In this document: piece by piece, positions 18,826-26,867 of the stretch
Position numbering within the stretch: the stretch's first letter is position 1
Layout of the letters: the number at the start of each line of letters is the position of its first letter
From: Albimonas sp036154955
GTDB taxonomy: Bacteria; Pseudomonadota; Alphaproteobacteria; Rhodobacterales; Rhodobacteraceae
Assembly (NCBI GenBank): GCA_036154955.1
Contig: JAYZWL010000106.1
Coordinates: 1-64,000, forward strand
Length of the DNA stretch: 64,000 nt
Direction of reading: 5' to 3'
Program-made: the position numbers and the translations under genes
The notes under the pieces: generated by a model
The model's input: the letters and a program-made list of their open reading frames with translations, nothing else
What the model was told of the DNA's origin: nothing
The model's database searches: none

Positions 18826-19938
18826 TCAGAACCTTGTGCGCAGGTTGACCGAACCGAACAGGGACATGCCGTCCTGGCCGCGATACTCCTCGGTGCGCAG
18901 GACCTGGGTGTAGCTCAGCTCCACCCGCCCCACCTGCACCGCGATCCCGGCCTGGATGTCGGCGACGAAGCGGTTGGGCTCCACCCCGTCGACGCCGCCC
19001 CAGGTGTTGCCCTCGATGAAGATGTTGCGCCCCACCAGCCGCCCCTCGGCCCCGGCGAACACGTACCAGGAGAAATCGTCCTCGTTGCGGAAGAAGCCGG
19101 GCGAGGCCACCGCCGGGCGCACCCGCGGCGGGCCGTAATCGTCCGACAGGTCCTGCCCCAGCCGCGCCACGCCGCCCACCGCCAGCGAAGTGTCGACGTT
19201 GCCGAGCGACACCGTGACGTTCGGCGCCCAGTCGACCTCCAGCCCCAGCGCCGGGACCGGCACGTCGGCGGAGAACTTCCACTTCCGCTCATAGAGCAGC
19301 CGGACGCCCAGTTCGTCGTCGAGCTGGTTGTGCCAGCCCCGAGGCTCCTGCACGCCGAGGATCTCGTGGACGATGGTCTGGGATTCCTCGGCCAGCGAGG
19401 ACGGCCCGACCATCCCGATCTCCAGCGACAGCGTGTCGAGCCGGTCGCCCCGGTCCGCCGCCACCCCCGCGCCCAGATAGAGGAACCCCGCATAGGGTCG
19501 GTCGGTCTTCGGCGGGTTTTTCAGCGAGATGTCGGAGGGCGTGTAGATGTTCTGCCCCAGCGTGTAGAGCCCATACCAGTCCGAGGCGTCGGAGAACCAG
19601 CCGAACAGCCCCCGCTTCGCCAGCCGCCCGAAGGCCGTGAGGTTATTGCGGGGCGTCACGTAGTCCAGCCGCACGCCGTTGGTGTAGTCGCGGTCCTCGT
19701 CGCCGAAGATGTCGTTCTCGAAGGTCAGGGACCAGGTGCCGCGCGCATCCGCGTCCGGGCCGACCGAAGGCGGGGCCTTCGGCTCCTCCGTCGGCAGGCC
19801 GGCGACGGGCGAAGGGGCGGCCGGCCGATCGCCGGCGACGTCCTGCGCGCGGACGGTCGGGGCGGCGAGCGCAAGCGCGAGCGCCAGCGGCAGGCGCGCG
19901 GCGGCGGCGCATCGGAACGCGGGGGAAGGGCGGGGCAC
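18826..19938 (-). CDS. LpxR-like outer-membrane lipid A deacylase (DUF2219)
   Basis: The 370-residue protein has a signal peptide and the features of the LpxR/DUF2219 beta-barrel: TFENDIFGDEDRDYTNGVRLDY near residues 71-92, DRPYAGFLYLG, and LGVQEPRGWHNQLDDELG. The Asn/Asp/Thr and His/Glu residues in the first and last of these fit the known catalytic set. It would remove 3'-acyloxyacyl chains from lipid A in the outer membrane; this activity is inferred from family only. It is divergent from the cyclase gene. Confidence 0.8.
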   Translation of the reverse strand: MPRPSPAFRCAAAARLPLALALALAAPTVRAQDVAGDRPAAPSPVAGLPTEEPKAPPSVGPDADARGTWSLTFENDIFGDEDRDYTNGVRLDYVTPRNNLTAFGRLAKRGLFGWFSDASDWYGLYTLGQNIYTPSDISLKNPPKTDRPYAGFLYLGAGVAADRGDRLDTLSLEIGMVGPSSLAEESQTIVHEILGVQEPRGWHNQLDDELGVRLLYERKWKFSADVPVPALGLEVDWAPNVTVSLGNVDTSLAVGGVARLGQDLSDDYGPPRVRPAVASPGFFRNEDDFSWYVFAGAEGRLVGRNIFIEGNTWGGVDGVEPNRFVADIQAGIAVQVGRVELSYTQVLRTEEYRGQDGMSLFGSVNLRTRF

Positions 19939-20080
19939 GATCGGGGCTCCTGACAGACATCACGGCGACGCGCGGGCGGCCGCAACCGGCCGCCGCTCCC
20001 CTCCGAGGCGGAAACAATAGGGCGGGATGAACCCCGGACAACGGCGCGATCCGCGGATTCGCGCTTGATCGAGCGCATAC

Positions 20081-20090
20081 CTTACGTAAG
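20081..20090. promoter_or_regulatory. palindrome CTTACGTAAG, possible operator
   Basis: A perfect 10-bp palindrome lies in the divergent gap between the LpxR-like and cyclase genes, 65 bases before the cyclase start. It shares the GTAAG/CTTAC half-sites seen at 6644-6658. Confidence 0.3.
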
Positions 20091-20155
20091 CTCCCGACAC
20101 CGAAGTCGACCGGGCGCCGAACAACGAGCGGCCCGGCGCAGGGAGGAAAAACTTG

Positions 20156-21112
20156 ATGCCGTTCAAAACCCACGCCCGAATTGCGTTCGCCGCGCTGGCC
20201 TCGCTCGCCTTCGCCGGGGCCGCCGCCGCCGCCGACTGCGCGCCCTCGAAATGGGGCGCCGACGACGAGATCGGCTCCGCCAACCTGGTGACGTCCGAAC
20301 AGGTGCTCATGGCCTCCAAACTGGTCAAGAAGGGCATGAGCGCGCCGCTGGGCATCACCATCAGCCGCGACACCCCCGCCTTCGCCCCGCGCTCGCTGTC
20401 CATGCAGGTCGTGCAGCCCGGGCAGAACGGCGGCAAGGATCCGCTCGGTTACGGCGGCGGCGGCGTCTACAACGACGACATCATCCAGATGTGGTTCGGC
20501 ATCGGCTCCCAGATCGACGGGCTGGGCCATCTGGGCGACGACGGGCGCTACTACAACTGCAACAAGGCCGCCGACATCTCGGCGATCACCGGGCTGACCA
20601 AGCTGGGCGTGCACAACGTGCCGCCGCTGGTTGGCCGCGGCGTGGTCATCGACATGGCCAAGCATTTCGGCAAGCCGTTCCTGGAGGCCGGGCACGCCAT
20701 CACCGCCGACGACGTGAAGGCCGCGATGGCCGAGCAGAAGATCGAGGTGAAGAAGGGCGACGTGGTGCTGTTCCACACCGGCTGGACCGACGCCAAGCTG
20801 GAGAGCGCGCCGCAGGAATGGGGCACGGGCGAGCCGGGGATCATGCCCGACGTGGCCGAGATGCTGGCCGCCGCCGACGTGATGGCCGTGGGCGCCGACA
20901 CCTGGGGCGTGGACGTGGTGCCGCCGCCGGCCGGGGCCAAGGTGTTCTATTCCCACGTCGTCCTGCTGCGCGACAACGGCATCTACATCCTGGAGACCAT
21001 GAACACCGGCCCGCTGGTCGAGGCCGGGGTCTCCGAGTTCATGTTCGTGCTGGGTCAGGCGCGGGTGAAGGGCTCGGTGCAGATGGTCATCAACCCGGTC
21101 GCGCTCTGGTGA
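20156..21112 (+). CDS. secreted cyclase family protein
   Basis: The 318-residue protein belongs to the cyclase/kynurenine-formamidase-like metal hydrolase family. It has a signal peptide (IAFAALASLAFAGAAAAA), the core GIGSQIDGLGHLGDDG near residues 115-130 and the C-terminal MNTGPLVEAGVSEFMFVL. The Asp and His of the core would bind a divalent metal; the first His of the formamidase HSGTHVD motif is absent, which is common in this branch. The substrate is unknown and the location is periplasmic. The ATG at 20156 follows a strong GGGAGG. Confidence 0.8.
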   Translation: MPFKTHARIAFAALASLAFAGAAAAADCAPSKWGADDEIGSANLVTSEQVLMASKLVKKGMSAPLGITISRDTPAFAPRSLSMQVVQPGQNGGKDPLGYGGGGVYNDDIIQMWFGIGSQIDGLGHLGDDGRYYNCNKAADISAITGLTKLGVHNVPPLVGRGVVIDMAKHFGKPFLEAGHAITADDVKAAMAEQKIEVKKGDVVLFHTGWTDAKLESAPQEWGTGEPGIMPDVAEMLAAADVMAVGADTWGVDVVPPPAGAKVFYSHVVLLRDNGIYILETMNTGPLVEAGVSEFMFVLGQARVKGSVQMVINPVALW

Positions 21113-21150
21113 GCCGCGGGGCCTGCGGGGCCTGACCTGCGGACGATCTG

Positions 21151-21177
21151 ACGGGCGGCTTCGGCCGCCCGTTTTCG
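21151..21177 (+). terminator. terminator after the cyclase gene
   Basis: A 9-bp perfect stem (ACGGGCGGC / GCCGCCCGT) with a TTCG tetraloop runs into TTTTCG, 38 bases after the stop. Confidence 0.88.
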
Positions 21178-21187
21178 TGCCGGCTTC

Positions 21188-21721
21188 TCAGCCCCTCGGT
21201 CCGCCCCGCCGCAGCATCGTCAGAACCGCCGAGCGCGGGGTCGCCAGCGCCTCCCGCAGCCGCCGCAGGATCCGCCTCGCCGGGGGGGCGGGGGGCGGCG
21301 AGGTCGGCGCGGCCCGCGTCCCGATCCCGTGCAGGGCGAAGCACAGCCGCGCGCGGGCCATGTGCCAGGGGTCGGTGACCAGCGTGACCCTCGCCGCGCC
21401 CGTCGCCCGGATCAGGGAGGCCGCGAAGCGGGCGTTCTCCTCGGTGTCGCGGGCGCGGGCTTCGACGAGGATCGCGGCGTCGGGAACGCCCGCCGCCATC
21501 AGCCGGGCGCGCATCGCGGCGGCCTCGGTCAGGATCGTGTTCGGAGGGCCGCCGGTGACCAGAAGCGCCGCCGCCCGGCCCTCCGCCCCCGCCGCCCGCC
21601 ACAGCGCCGCGCCCCGGTCCGCCCGCCGCGCCAGCGCCGGGCCGGGCCTACCGTCCGGGCGCAGGGCCGCGCCCAGGACGACGATGACTTCGGGGATTTC
21701 GGGCGGCGCGCCCCCGCTCAC
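21188..21721 (-). CDS. YdcF-like DUF218 protein
   Basis: The 177-residue protein has the DUF218 signatures VIVVLGAALRPDGRPG near the N-terminus, LLVTGG, and DTEENARFAASLI followed by VTLVTDPWHMARAR. It lacks the membrane helices found in the ElyC/SanA-type members, so it is a small cytoplasmic form. Function is unknown; some relatives act in envelope homeostasis. The GTG at 21721 overlaps the stop of the NnrU gene as GTGA, so translation is coupled. Confidence 0.75.
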   Translation of the reverse strand: MSGGAPPEIPEVIVVLGAALRPDGRPGPALARRADRGAALWRAAGAEGRAAALLVTGGPPNTILTEAAAMRARLMAAGVPDAAILVEARARDTEENARFAASLIRATGAARVTLVTDPWHMARARLCFALHGIGTRAAPTSPPPAPPARRILRRLREALATPRSAVLTMLRRGGPRG

Positions 21722-22278
21722 ACCGGGAAGGGCGAGGGGCCGATCAGCCCGTGAACGAAGGTGATGACCCCGAAGGCCACGACCGAAGCCGCCACCAGGA
21801 TCAGGTCCTTCTTCACCGGTCCCGGCGCAGGCTTCGCCCAGGCCCCGTCGCGGGCGTTGGTCATGAAGATCGCCGCGACCGCCCACAGCCCCAGCCCGCC
21901 GAACAGGATCAGCGAGGCCACGTCCCCGTTGACCAGCAGATGCGCGACCGACCACACGATCACCGACAGAAGCTGCGGGTGGCGCACGTAACGCTTAACG
22001 TTGCCCTTGGAATGCGAGGCGCCGAACAGGAACACCGCGATCAGCATCATCAGGTTGTTGAGATGCACCGCCCAGGGAAGGAACCACAGCTCCTCATACT
22101 CCGCCATCCGGTAGCCGATCACCATCAGCGCCACGACGGCCAGCGTGACGAGGCTGAAGCCCCCCCGCCAGGCCTTTTCGCCCTGTTTCGCCACCACCGA
22201 GGCGCGGAGGCCAGGGGCCAGAAGGGGGATCGAATGCGTCGCCCACCACAGGACGATCGCGAGAATCAGAAGGGTCAT
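21718..22278 (-). CDS. NnrU family membrane protein
   Basis: The 186-residue protein has five to six membrane helices and the NnrU signatures WWATHSIPLLAPGLRA, NLMMLIAVFLFGASHS, KRYVRHPQLLSVIVWSVAHLLVNGD. NnrU relatives are linked to denitrification and, in the related Z-ISO enzyme, to heme-dependent isomerisation, but no denitrification genes are near. The ATG at 22278 has GGGAGC upstream. It overlaps the DUF218 gene by 4 bases. Confidence 0.85.
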   Translation of the reverse strand: MTLLILAIVLWWATHSIPLLAPGLRASVVAKQGEKAWRGGFSLVTLAVVALMVIGYRMAEYEELWFLPWAVHLNNLMMLIAVFLFGASHSKGNVKRYVRHPQLLSVIVWSVAHLLVNGDVASLILFGGLGLWAVAAIFMTNARDGAWAKPAPGPVKKDLILVAASVVAFGVITFVHGLIGPSPFPV

Positions 22279-22418
22279 CGGCTTGCTCCCATGCCGCCCG
22301 GACGGGATTTGGCTTGCGGGGCGGAGCATAGCCGTCGCGCGCGCCCGCGCCATGGACGGGTCGCCGCATTAACTCTCGGGAAGGGGTGGGGCTACGGCCC
22401 ACCGGAGCCATCGCGCGC

Positions 22419-22440
22419 GCCCCGGGCTTGACCCGGGGCC
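22419..22440. repeat. dispersed CCCCGGG palindrome, copy 2
   Basis: Core CCCCGGGCTTGACCCGGGG, in the 253-base gap between livF and the NnrU gene, paired with copy 3 some 25 bases away. Confidence 0.75.
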
Positions 22441-22464
22441 TCCTGGCGTCGGCCGCTCGCGCAA

Positions 22465-22486
22465 GGCCCCGGGTCGGGCCCGGGGC
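22465..22486. repeat. dispersed CCCCGGG palindrome, copy 3
   Basis: Core CCCCGGGTCGGGCCCGGGG, facing copy 2 in the opposite orientation as judged by the flanking bases. It lies 46 bases beyond the livF stop. Confidence 0.7.
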
Positions 22487-22531
22487 GCCGTCGGAAGAAC
22501 ATCCGCGTCGCGGCGAGGCGCCGAAAGGGCG

Positions 22532-23227
22532 TCAGACCCCCAGCAGCCGGTCCCGGATCTCCGCCGTCAGTTCCGCGGGCGGCCCGGTCCAGGCGGAGCG
22601 GCCCTTCTCCAGGATCACGCAGCGGTCCATCACGGGCAGCAGCTCCGCCAGCGACTTGTCGACCACCAGCAGCGCCTGCCCCTCGGCCTTCAGGCTGCGG
22701 ATCGCGGCCCAGATCTCATGCCGTATCACCGGGGCCAGACCCTCGGTCGCCTCGTCGAGGATCAGGAGCCGCGGGTTGGTCATCAGCGCCCGGCCGATGG
22801 CGAGCATCTGCTGCTCGCCCCCCGAAAGCGTGCGCGCCGACTGCCCGGCGCGCTCCGCCAGCCGCGGGAACAGCGCCTCGACCCGGTCCCGGTCCCAGGG
22901 CCCGGGGCGGGCGGTGGCCGTGAGGTTCTCGGCGACCGACAGGTTGGGAAAGCAGCGCCGCCCCTCGGGCGCCAGCCCCAGCCCCAGCCGCGCCGCCCGG
23001 TAGGCCGGAAGCCCCGCGAGGTCCCGGCCCCCGAAGCGGATGCGCCCGCGCCGATGCGGCGTCAGCCGGCAGATGGAGCGGATGGTGGTGGATTTCCCCA
23101 TGCCGTTGCGCCCCATCAGCGCCACCGCCTCGCCGGCCGCCACGGTCAGGTCGACCCCGTGCAGGGCCTGCGAGGCGCCGTAGAAGGTCTCGATCCCCTC
23201 GACTTCGAGCATGGCGGGCTCAGGCAT
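22532..23227 (-). CDS. LivF-like ABC transporter ATP-binding protein (orphan)
   Basis: The 231-residue ATPase has Walker A GRNGMGKST at residues 39-47, signature LSGGEQQ at 134-140 and Walker B LLILDEATEGLAP at 154-166. The sequence is of the LivF/UrtE type, which normally drives uptake of branched-chain amino acids or urea. No LivG, permease or binding-protein gene is in the window, so partners must be elsewhere. The ATG at 23227 overlaps the end of the MmcQ gene; an in-frame ATG at 23212 is an alternative. Confidence 0.85.
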   Translation of the reverse strand: MPEPAMLEVEGIETFYGASQALHGVDLTVAAGEAVALMGRNGMGKSTTIRSICRLTPHRRGRIRFGGRDLAGLPAYRAARLGLGLAPEGRRCFPNLSVAENLTATARPGPWDRDRVEALFPRLAERAGQSARTLSGGEQQMLAIGRALMTNPRLLILDEATEGLAPVIRHEIWAAIRSLKAEGQALLVVDKSLAELLPVMDRCVILEKGRSAWTGPPAELTAEIRDRLLGV

Positions 23228-23591
23228 CGGCGTCCGCCGCCTCGTCGAACCGCCCCAGCGCGGCCTGCGCCTTTTTCGTCAGTTTGCCGCGGATCAGCAC
23301 GTAGGAATGGCGGATGCGGTGGGAAAGCTCCGCCTCGTCGGCCGCCTGCGCCCAGGGGACCAGCACCCAGGAGCGGTGGAAATAGGGGGCCCGCTCGGCC
23401 CGGCCGGTCTCGATCAGCATCTCCGCCGTCTCCACGTCGTCGCATTTCACCGCGACGCCGCGGTCCATGGCCCCGATGCAGGCGAACATCTTGCCGCCGA
23501 CCTTCCACGCGTCATGCCCTCCGCCCCAGGGGTCGGAGCATTCGGCCCCGGGCAGGGCGGCGCAGAGGCGATTGACGGTCTCGCGGGTCAT
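23220..23591 (-). CDS. MmcQ/YjbR family DNA-binding protein
   Basis: The 123-residue protein matches the MmcQ/YjbR (CyaY-like fold) family: VNRLCAALPGAECSDPWGGG, DAWKVGGKMFACIG, VAVKCDD, and the C-terminal SYVLIRGKLTKKAQAALG. Members are small cytoplasmic proteins of unknown role, sometimes annotated as DNA-binding. It overlaps livF by 8 bases. Confidence 0.8.
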   Translation of the reverse strand: MTRETVNRLCAALPGAECSDPWGGGHDAWKVGGKMFACIGAMDRGVAVKCDDVETAEMLIETGRAERAPYFHRSWVLVPWAQAADEAELSHRIRHSYVLIRGKLTKKAQAALGRFDEAADADA

Positions 23592-23689
23592 GGCGGGCAG
23601 GATCGCGCGGGGCGGGCGGGGACGCAAGACGGGGCGGGGGCGGGGACGCCCCGTCTCCCACCCCGTCTCCCGCCCAATCGCGCGCGCCG

Positions 23690-24430
23690 TCACCGGCGCA
23701 GGTCCGCGGCGACGGGCGGCGCGGCGATCGCGGCCAGCAGCCCCGCCAGCGGCAGCGCCGCCGCCGGCCCCAGCCAGCGGAACCCCAGCGCGCCCAGCGT
23801 GCCCGCGCCGAAGAACGTCGCCGCCAGCCCCGCCAGCGTGACCAGCCGCGCCCGGTCCGCCCGCACCGGGGCGAGCCCCCCGCCGGAACGATCGCGGGAG
23901 GGGTAGAGCGCCCGGCCGATCTCGATCCCCAGATCGGTCACCAGCCCGGTGACATGGGTGGTGCGGATCGTGGCGCCCGACAGCTTGGTGATCACCGCGT
24001 TCTGCAGCCCCATCAGGAAGCACAGCAGCAAGGTGACGGCCAGCGCCGCCCCGGCCCGCAGCGCCTCGCCCGACAGCGCGCCGACGAGGCCGAAGCCGCC
24101 CAGCAGCGCCGCCTCCAGCGCCAGCGGCAGGGCGAAGAGGCTCCGCAGCCCCCGCCGCCGCGCCCAGTTGACCATCAGCGAACAGAGCGCCGCCCCGGCG
24201 AGAAACGCCGCCAGCGCCCCGGCCCCCGCCGCGACCAGGGTCAGGCGCCCCAGCGCGAGGTCGTCGGCCATGCCCGACACGATCCCGGTCATGTGCGAGG
24301 TGTAGTGCCCGACGGCCATGAAGCCCCCGGCATTGGCCGCGCCCGCCACGAAGACCAGCAGCAGCGCGAGCCTCGCGTCCGACCGCGCGTCCCGCTCCCG
24401 TCCCGCGATGCGCGCCAAAGCGGCGATCAT
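23690..24430 (-). CDS. DUF1275 (YoaK-like) membrane protein
   Basis: The 246-residue protein has six to seven membrane helices and the DUF1275 landmarks AGAANAGGFMAVGHYTSHMTG, FLMGLQNAVITKLSGA and IRTTHVTGLVTDLGIEIGR. The family is of unknown transport-like function. The ATG at 24430 lies 35 bases after the SH3 gene, so the two may be one transcript. Confidence 0.85.
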   Translation of the reverse strand: MIAALARIAGRERDARSDARLALLLVFVAGAANAGGFMAVGHYTSHMTGIVSGMADDLALGRLTLVAAGAGALAAFLAGAALCSLMVNWARRRGLRSLFALPLALEAALLGGFGLVGALSGEALRAGAALAVTLLLCFLMGLQNAVITKLSGATIRTTHVTGLVTDLGIEIGRALYPSRDRSGGGLAPVRADRARLVTLAGLAATFFGAGTLGALGFRWLGPAAALPLAGLLAAIAAPPVAADLRR

Positions 24431-24465
24431 GGCTCGTGTCCCGTCGATACCGCCCGTCCCGGGCG

Positions 24466-25170
24466 TCAGTCGAAGGTCTCGTCCTTCGACACGCCCCACA
24501 GCGCGGTCTTGGGCAACCAGCCTTCGACCCCGTCCTTGTAGACCTCGCACCAGTCGCGCTCGCAGGCCTCCACCTTCAGCACCACGCCGGGCGCGGCCCG
24601 GGCCACCACCGGGGCCGCGGTCGAGGCGGTTTCGCGCAGATCCGCCTCCACCGGCGTCACCAGCGCGGTGCGCACGCCCGAGAGCATGGAGTAATGCACC
24701 CAGCCGAAGCCGCCCTCCTGGTCGCGCACCCGGCGCCAGTGGCCGTATTCGGCGATCACCTCCAGCGGCATGCCCTTGCGCACGAACACCCAGTCCACCC
24801 GGTGGGTCATGCCGGGGCCGCGGCGCACATTGGCCTGGGCGGCCTTGAGGCTGACGAAGCGGGGCAGGGGCAGGTCGGTGACCGGGCCGGTGGTCCGAAC
24901 CGGATCGCCCGCAGGCTCGGGGCCGAGATCGGGGGCGCGCGACGTCATCTGCGGCTGGTCCGGGGGCGGGGTCGTGGCCTGGACATGCGCGTCGGGGGGC
25001 GGCGTGGCCGCGGCGGCGGAGGCGACCTGCGCCCAGCCGGCCCCCGCCCCGCCTAGGGCCCATGCCGTCGCCGCGCCGATGGCTAGCCCGCGGACGCCCG
25101 CGCGTTCCGCCGCGCGCTTCCGCGCCGTCGCCCGTCCGCCCATCCGAACGCCCGCCCGATCGCCTGTCAT
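24466..25170 (-). CDS. secreted SH3-domain protein
   Basis: The 234-residue protein has a signal peptide (cleaved near GWAQ) and a Pro-rich linker. Two bacterial SH3-type units follow: FVSLKAAQANVRRGPG to GGFGWVHYSMLSG, and ALVTPVEADLRE to VEGWLPKTALWGV. Such proteins are usually periplasmic and may bind cell wall; the role is unknown. The start is uncertain: ATG at 25170 has a distant GGAGCAGG, and ATG at 25143 is possible. It is divergent from the dehydrogenase gene. Confidence 0.8.
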   Translation of the reverse strand: MTGDRAGVRMGGRATARKRAAERAGVRGLAIGAATAWALGGAGAGWAQVASAAAATPPPDAHVQATTPPPDQPQMTSRAPDLGPEPAGDPVRTTGPVTDLPLPRFVSLKAAQANVRRGPGMTHRVDWVFVRKGMPLEVIAEYGHWRRVRDQEGGFGWVHYSMLSGVRTALVTPVEADLRETASTAAPVVARAAPGVVLKVEACERDWCEVYKDGVEGWLPKTALWGVSKDETFD

Positions 25171-25322
25171 CCGAAGCCTGCTCCGCTTCCCGCCGCGTCC
25201 GGGGCCCGCGTCTGCGCGCGGCGTCTCCGGACCTCGCGCGGGGCGACCGCTCAACCCGTGGACCCCGCGCCGGCTTTTGGTTAAGGCTATCGCATCCGCA
25301 CGGCCAGGAGAAGCCCGAGACC

Positions 25323-26345
25323 ATGCCCGCCGAGTCCCGTCCCCTTCCGTTCCCCGGCGGCCGTCCGCGCGTCGTGGTCACCCGCAAGCTGCCCGAGGCC
25401 GTCGAGGCCCGGATGCGCGAACTGTTCGAGGTGGACCTCAACCTGACCGACGCGCCGATGAGCCGCGAGGCGCTGGGCGCCGCGGTGCGCCGCGCCGACG
25501 TGCTGGTGCCCGCGCTGGGCGACCGCATCGACGCGGGGCTGATCGGGCAGGCCGGACCGGACCTCAAGCTGATCGCCAACTACGGCGCCGGCGTCGACCA
25601 TATCGACGTGGAGACCGCGCGCCGCCGCGGCATCCACGTCTCCAACACCCCCGGCGTGCTGACCGAGGACACCGCCGACATGACCATGGCGCTGATGCTG
25701 GCGGTCCCGCGCCGCCTGCGCGAGGGCGCCGCGGTGATCGAGGCGGAGGACGAGGCCGGATGGAAGGGCTGGTCGCCCACCTTCCTCAACGGCCGCCGCA
25801 TCACCGGCAAGCGGCTCGGCATCCTCGGCATGGGCCGCATCGGCCAGGCGGTCGCCCGCCGGGCCCGCGCCTTCGGCATGTCGATCCACTACCACAACCG
25901 CCGCCGCCTGCATTCGGAGATCGAGGGCGCGCTGGACGCGACCTGGTGGGAAAGCCTCGACCAGATGCTGGCCCGCATGGACATCGTCTCGGTCAACTGC
26001 CCGCACACGCCGGCCACCTATCACCTGCTCAACGCCCGCCGGCTTAAGCTGATGAAGCCCACCGCCTATATCGTGAACACCTCCCGCGGGGAGGTGATCG
26101 ACGAGAACGCGCTGGGCCGGATGCTGAAGGCCGGGGAGCTCGCCGGCGCAGGCCTCGACGTGTTCGAGCGGGAGCCGACCGTGAACCCCGACCTCAAGGG
26201 CCTGCCGAACGTGCTGCTGCTGCCGCATATGGGCTCGGCCACGGAGGAGGGCCGGCTGGAGATGGGCGAGAAGGTCATCATCAATATCAAGACCTTCGCC
26301 GACGGCCACCGGCCGCCGGATCTCGTCGTGCCGTCGATGGTCTGA
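25323..26345 (+). CDS. D-2-hydroxyacid dehydrogenase (glyoxylate/hydroxypyruvate reductase type)
   Basis: The 340-residue protein belongs to the D-isomer-specific 2-hydroxyacid dehydrogenases. It has the NAD-binding LGILGMGRIGQAVARRARAF near residues 162-181. The catalytic Arg is in NTSRGEVID, the Glu in DVFEREP, and the His in LLLPHMGSAT. It would interconvert a 2-oxoacid and a D-2-hydroxyacid, probably glyoxylate or hydroxypyruvate. The ATG at 25323 has GGAGAAG at a rather long distance. It is a single-gene unit. Confidence 0.88.
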   Translation: MPAESRPLPFPGGRPRVVVTRKLPEAVEARMRELFEVDLNLTDAPMSREALGAAVRRADVLVPALGDRIDAGLIGQAGPDLKLIANYGAGVDHIDVETARRRGIHVSNTPGVLTEDTADMTMALMLAVPRRLREGAAVIEAEDEAGWKGWSPTFLNGRRITGKRLGILGMGRIGQAVARRARAFGMSIHYHNRRRLHSEIEGALDATWWESLDQMLARMDIVSVNCPHTPATYHLLNARRLKLMKPTAYIVNTSRGEVIDENALGRMLKAGELAGAGLDVFEREPTVNPDLKGLPNVLLLPHMGSATEEGRLEMGEKVIINIKTFADGHRPPDLVVPSMV

Positions 26346-26376
26346 CCGGGACTCGGGCCGCGGCGCCGCCGGGAGG

Positions 26377-26405
26377 TTGACTCTCCAGTCAATATTAACT
26401 AAATG
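26377..26405 (+). promoter_or_regulatory. possible promoter of the small membrane protein gene
   Basis: TTGACT at 26377 and TAAATG at 26400 are separated by 17 bases in an AT-rich patch, a fair -35/-10 pair. The -35 is part of an inverted repeat TTGACT-CTCC-AGTCAA (26377-26392) that could be an operator. Confidence 0.4.
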
Positions 26406-26460
26406 TGAACGACACGAGGGCGCGTCTGGGGAGGCGCCTGTCCAGACGATGGGGATCGTT

Positions 26461-26757
26461 ATGGCGTTGAAGTTCGCGGGGGCCCCGGGAAGCGCAAGTT
26501 TCGCTCCCGGCGCGGGCCCGACTTTGTTCGAACAGTTGAACGACACCGTGCTGTCGATGTGGACCGGCGAGGTCGCCCTCGTGGCGACCGGTCTGCTGGC
26601 GGCGTTGACGCTGTTCGTGTTCCTGCAGTCGCATCTGCGCGGAGCCGGCGAGCGCAGGCCCCGACGGCGGGAGGCGGAGATCTTCCGCGCCGATCCCGTG
26701 TCGATGACCGAGCTGCGCCACGCGCGTATGCCCATCGCCGACCGCCCCCGCGCCTGA
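26461..26757 (+). CDS. small single-pass membrane protein, unknown
   Basis: The 98-residue product has one strong membrane helix (GEVALVATGLLAALTLFVFL) followed by a basic stretch (RGAGERRPRRRE) and a polar tail, which suggests an N-out, C-in small membrane protein. I recognise no family. The ATG at 26461 has GGGGA at good spacing; an in-frame ATG at 26449 would add four residues. A promoter-like sequence lies just upstream. Confidence 0.55.
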   Translation: MALKFAGAPGSASFAPGAGPTLFEQLNDTVLSMWTGEVALVATGLLAALTLFVFLQSHLRGAGERRPRRREAEIFRADPVSMTELRHARMPIADRPRA

Positions 26758-26798
26758 CCGGCGTGCGGCCCCCCTTTTTCCGCGGGACGGATGTCGCG

Positions 26799-26821
26799 GG
26801 CCCCGGGCTTGACCCGGGGCC
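26799..26821. repeat. dispersed CCCCGGG palindrome, copy 4
   Basis: Core CCCCGGGCTTGACCCGGGG, between the convergent small membrane protein and MoeB/ThiF genes. Confidence 0.75.
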
Positions 26822-26867
26822 TCTGGCCTGACGCGGGAAAGACGCCTCAGTCTTGGTGCGGGCGCGG

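Noticed and set aside
23985..23992. GTGATCAC-like sequence inside the DUF1275 gene
   Set aside because: A single copy within coding sequence, without a partner at 20-21 bases; expected by chance.
26377..26392. TTGACT-CTCC-AGTCAA as an FNR/FnrL box
   Set aside because: The FNR consensus is TTGAT-N4-ATCAA (14 bases). Here the arms differ and the span is 16 bases, so it is noted only as an inverted repeat at a promoter.
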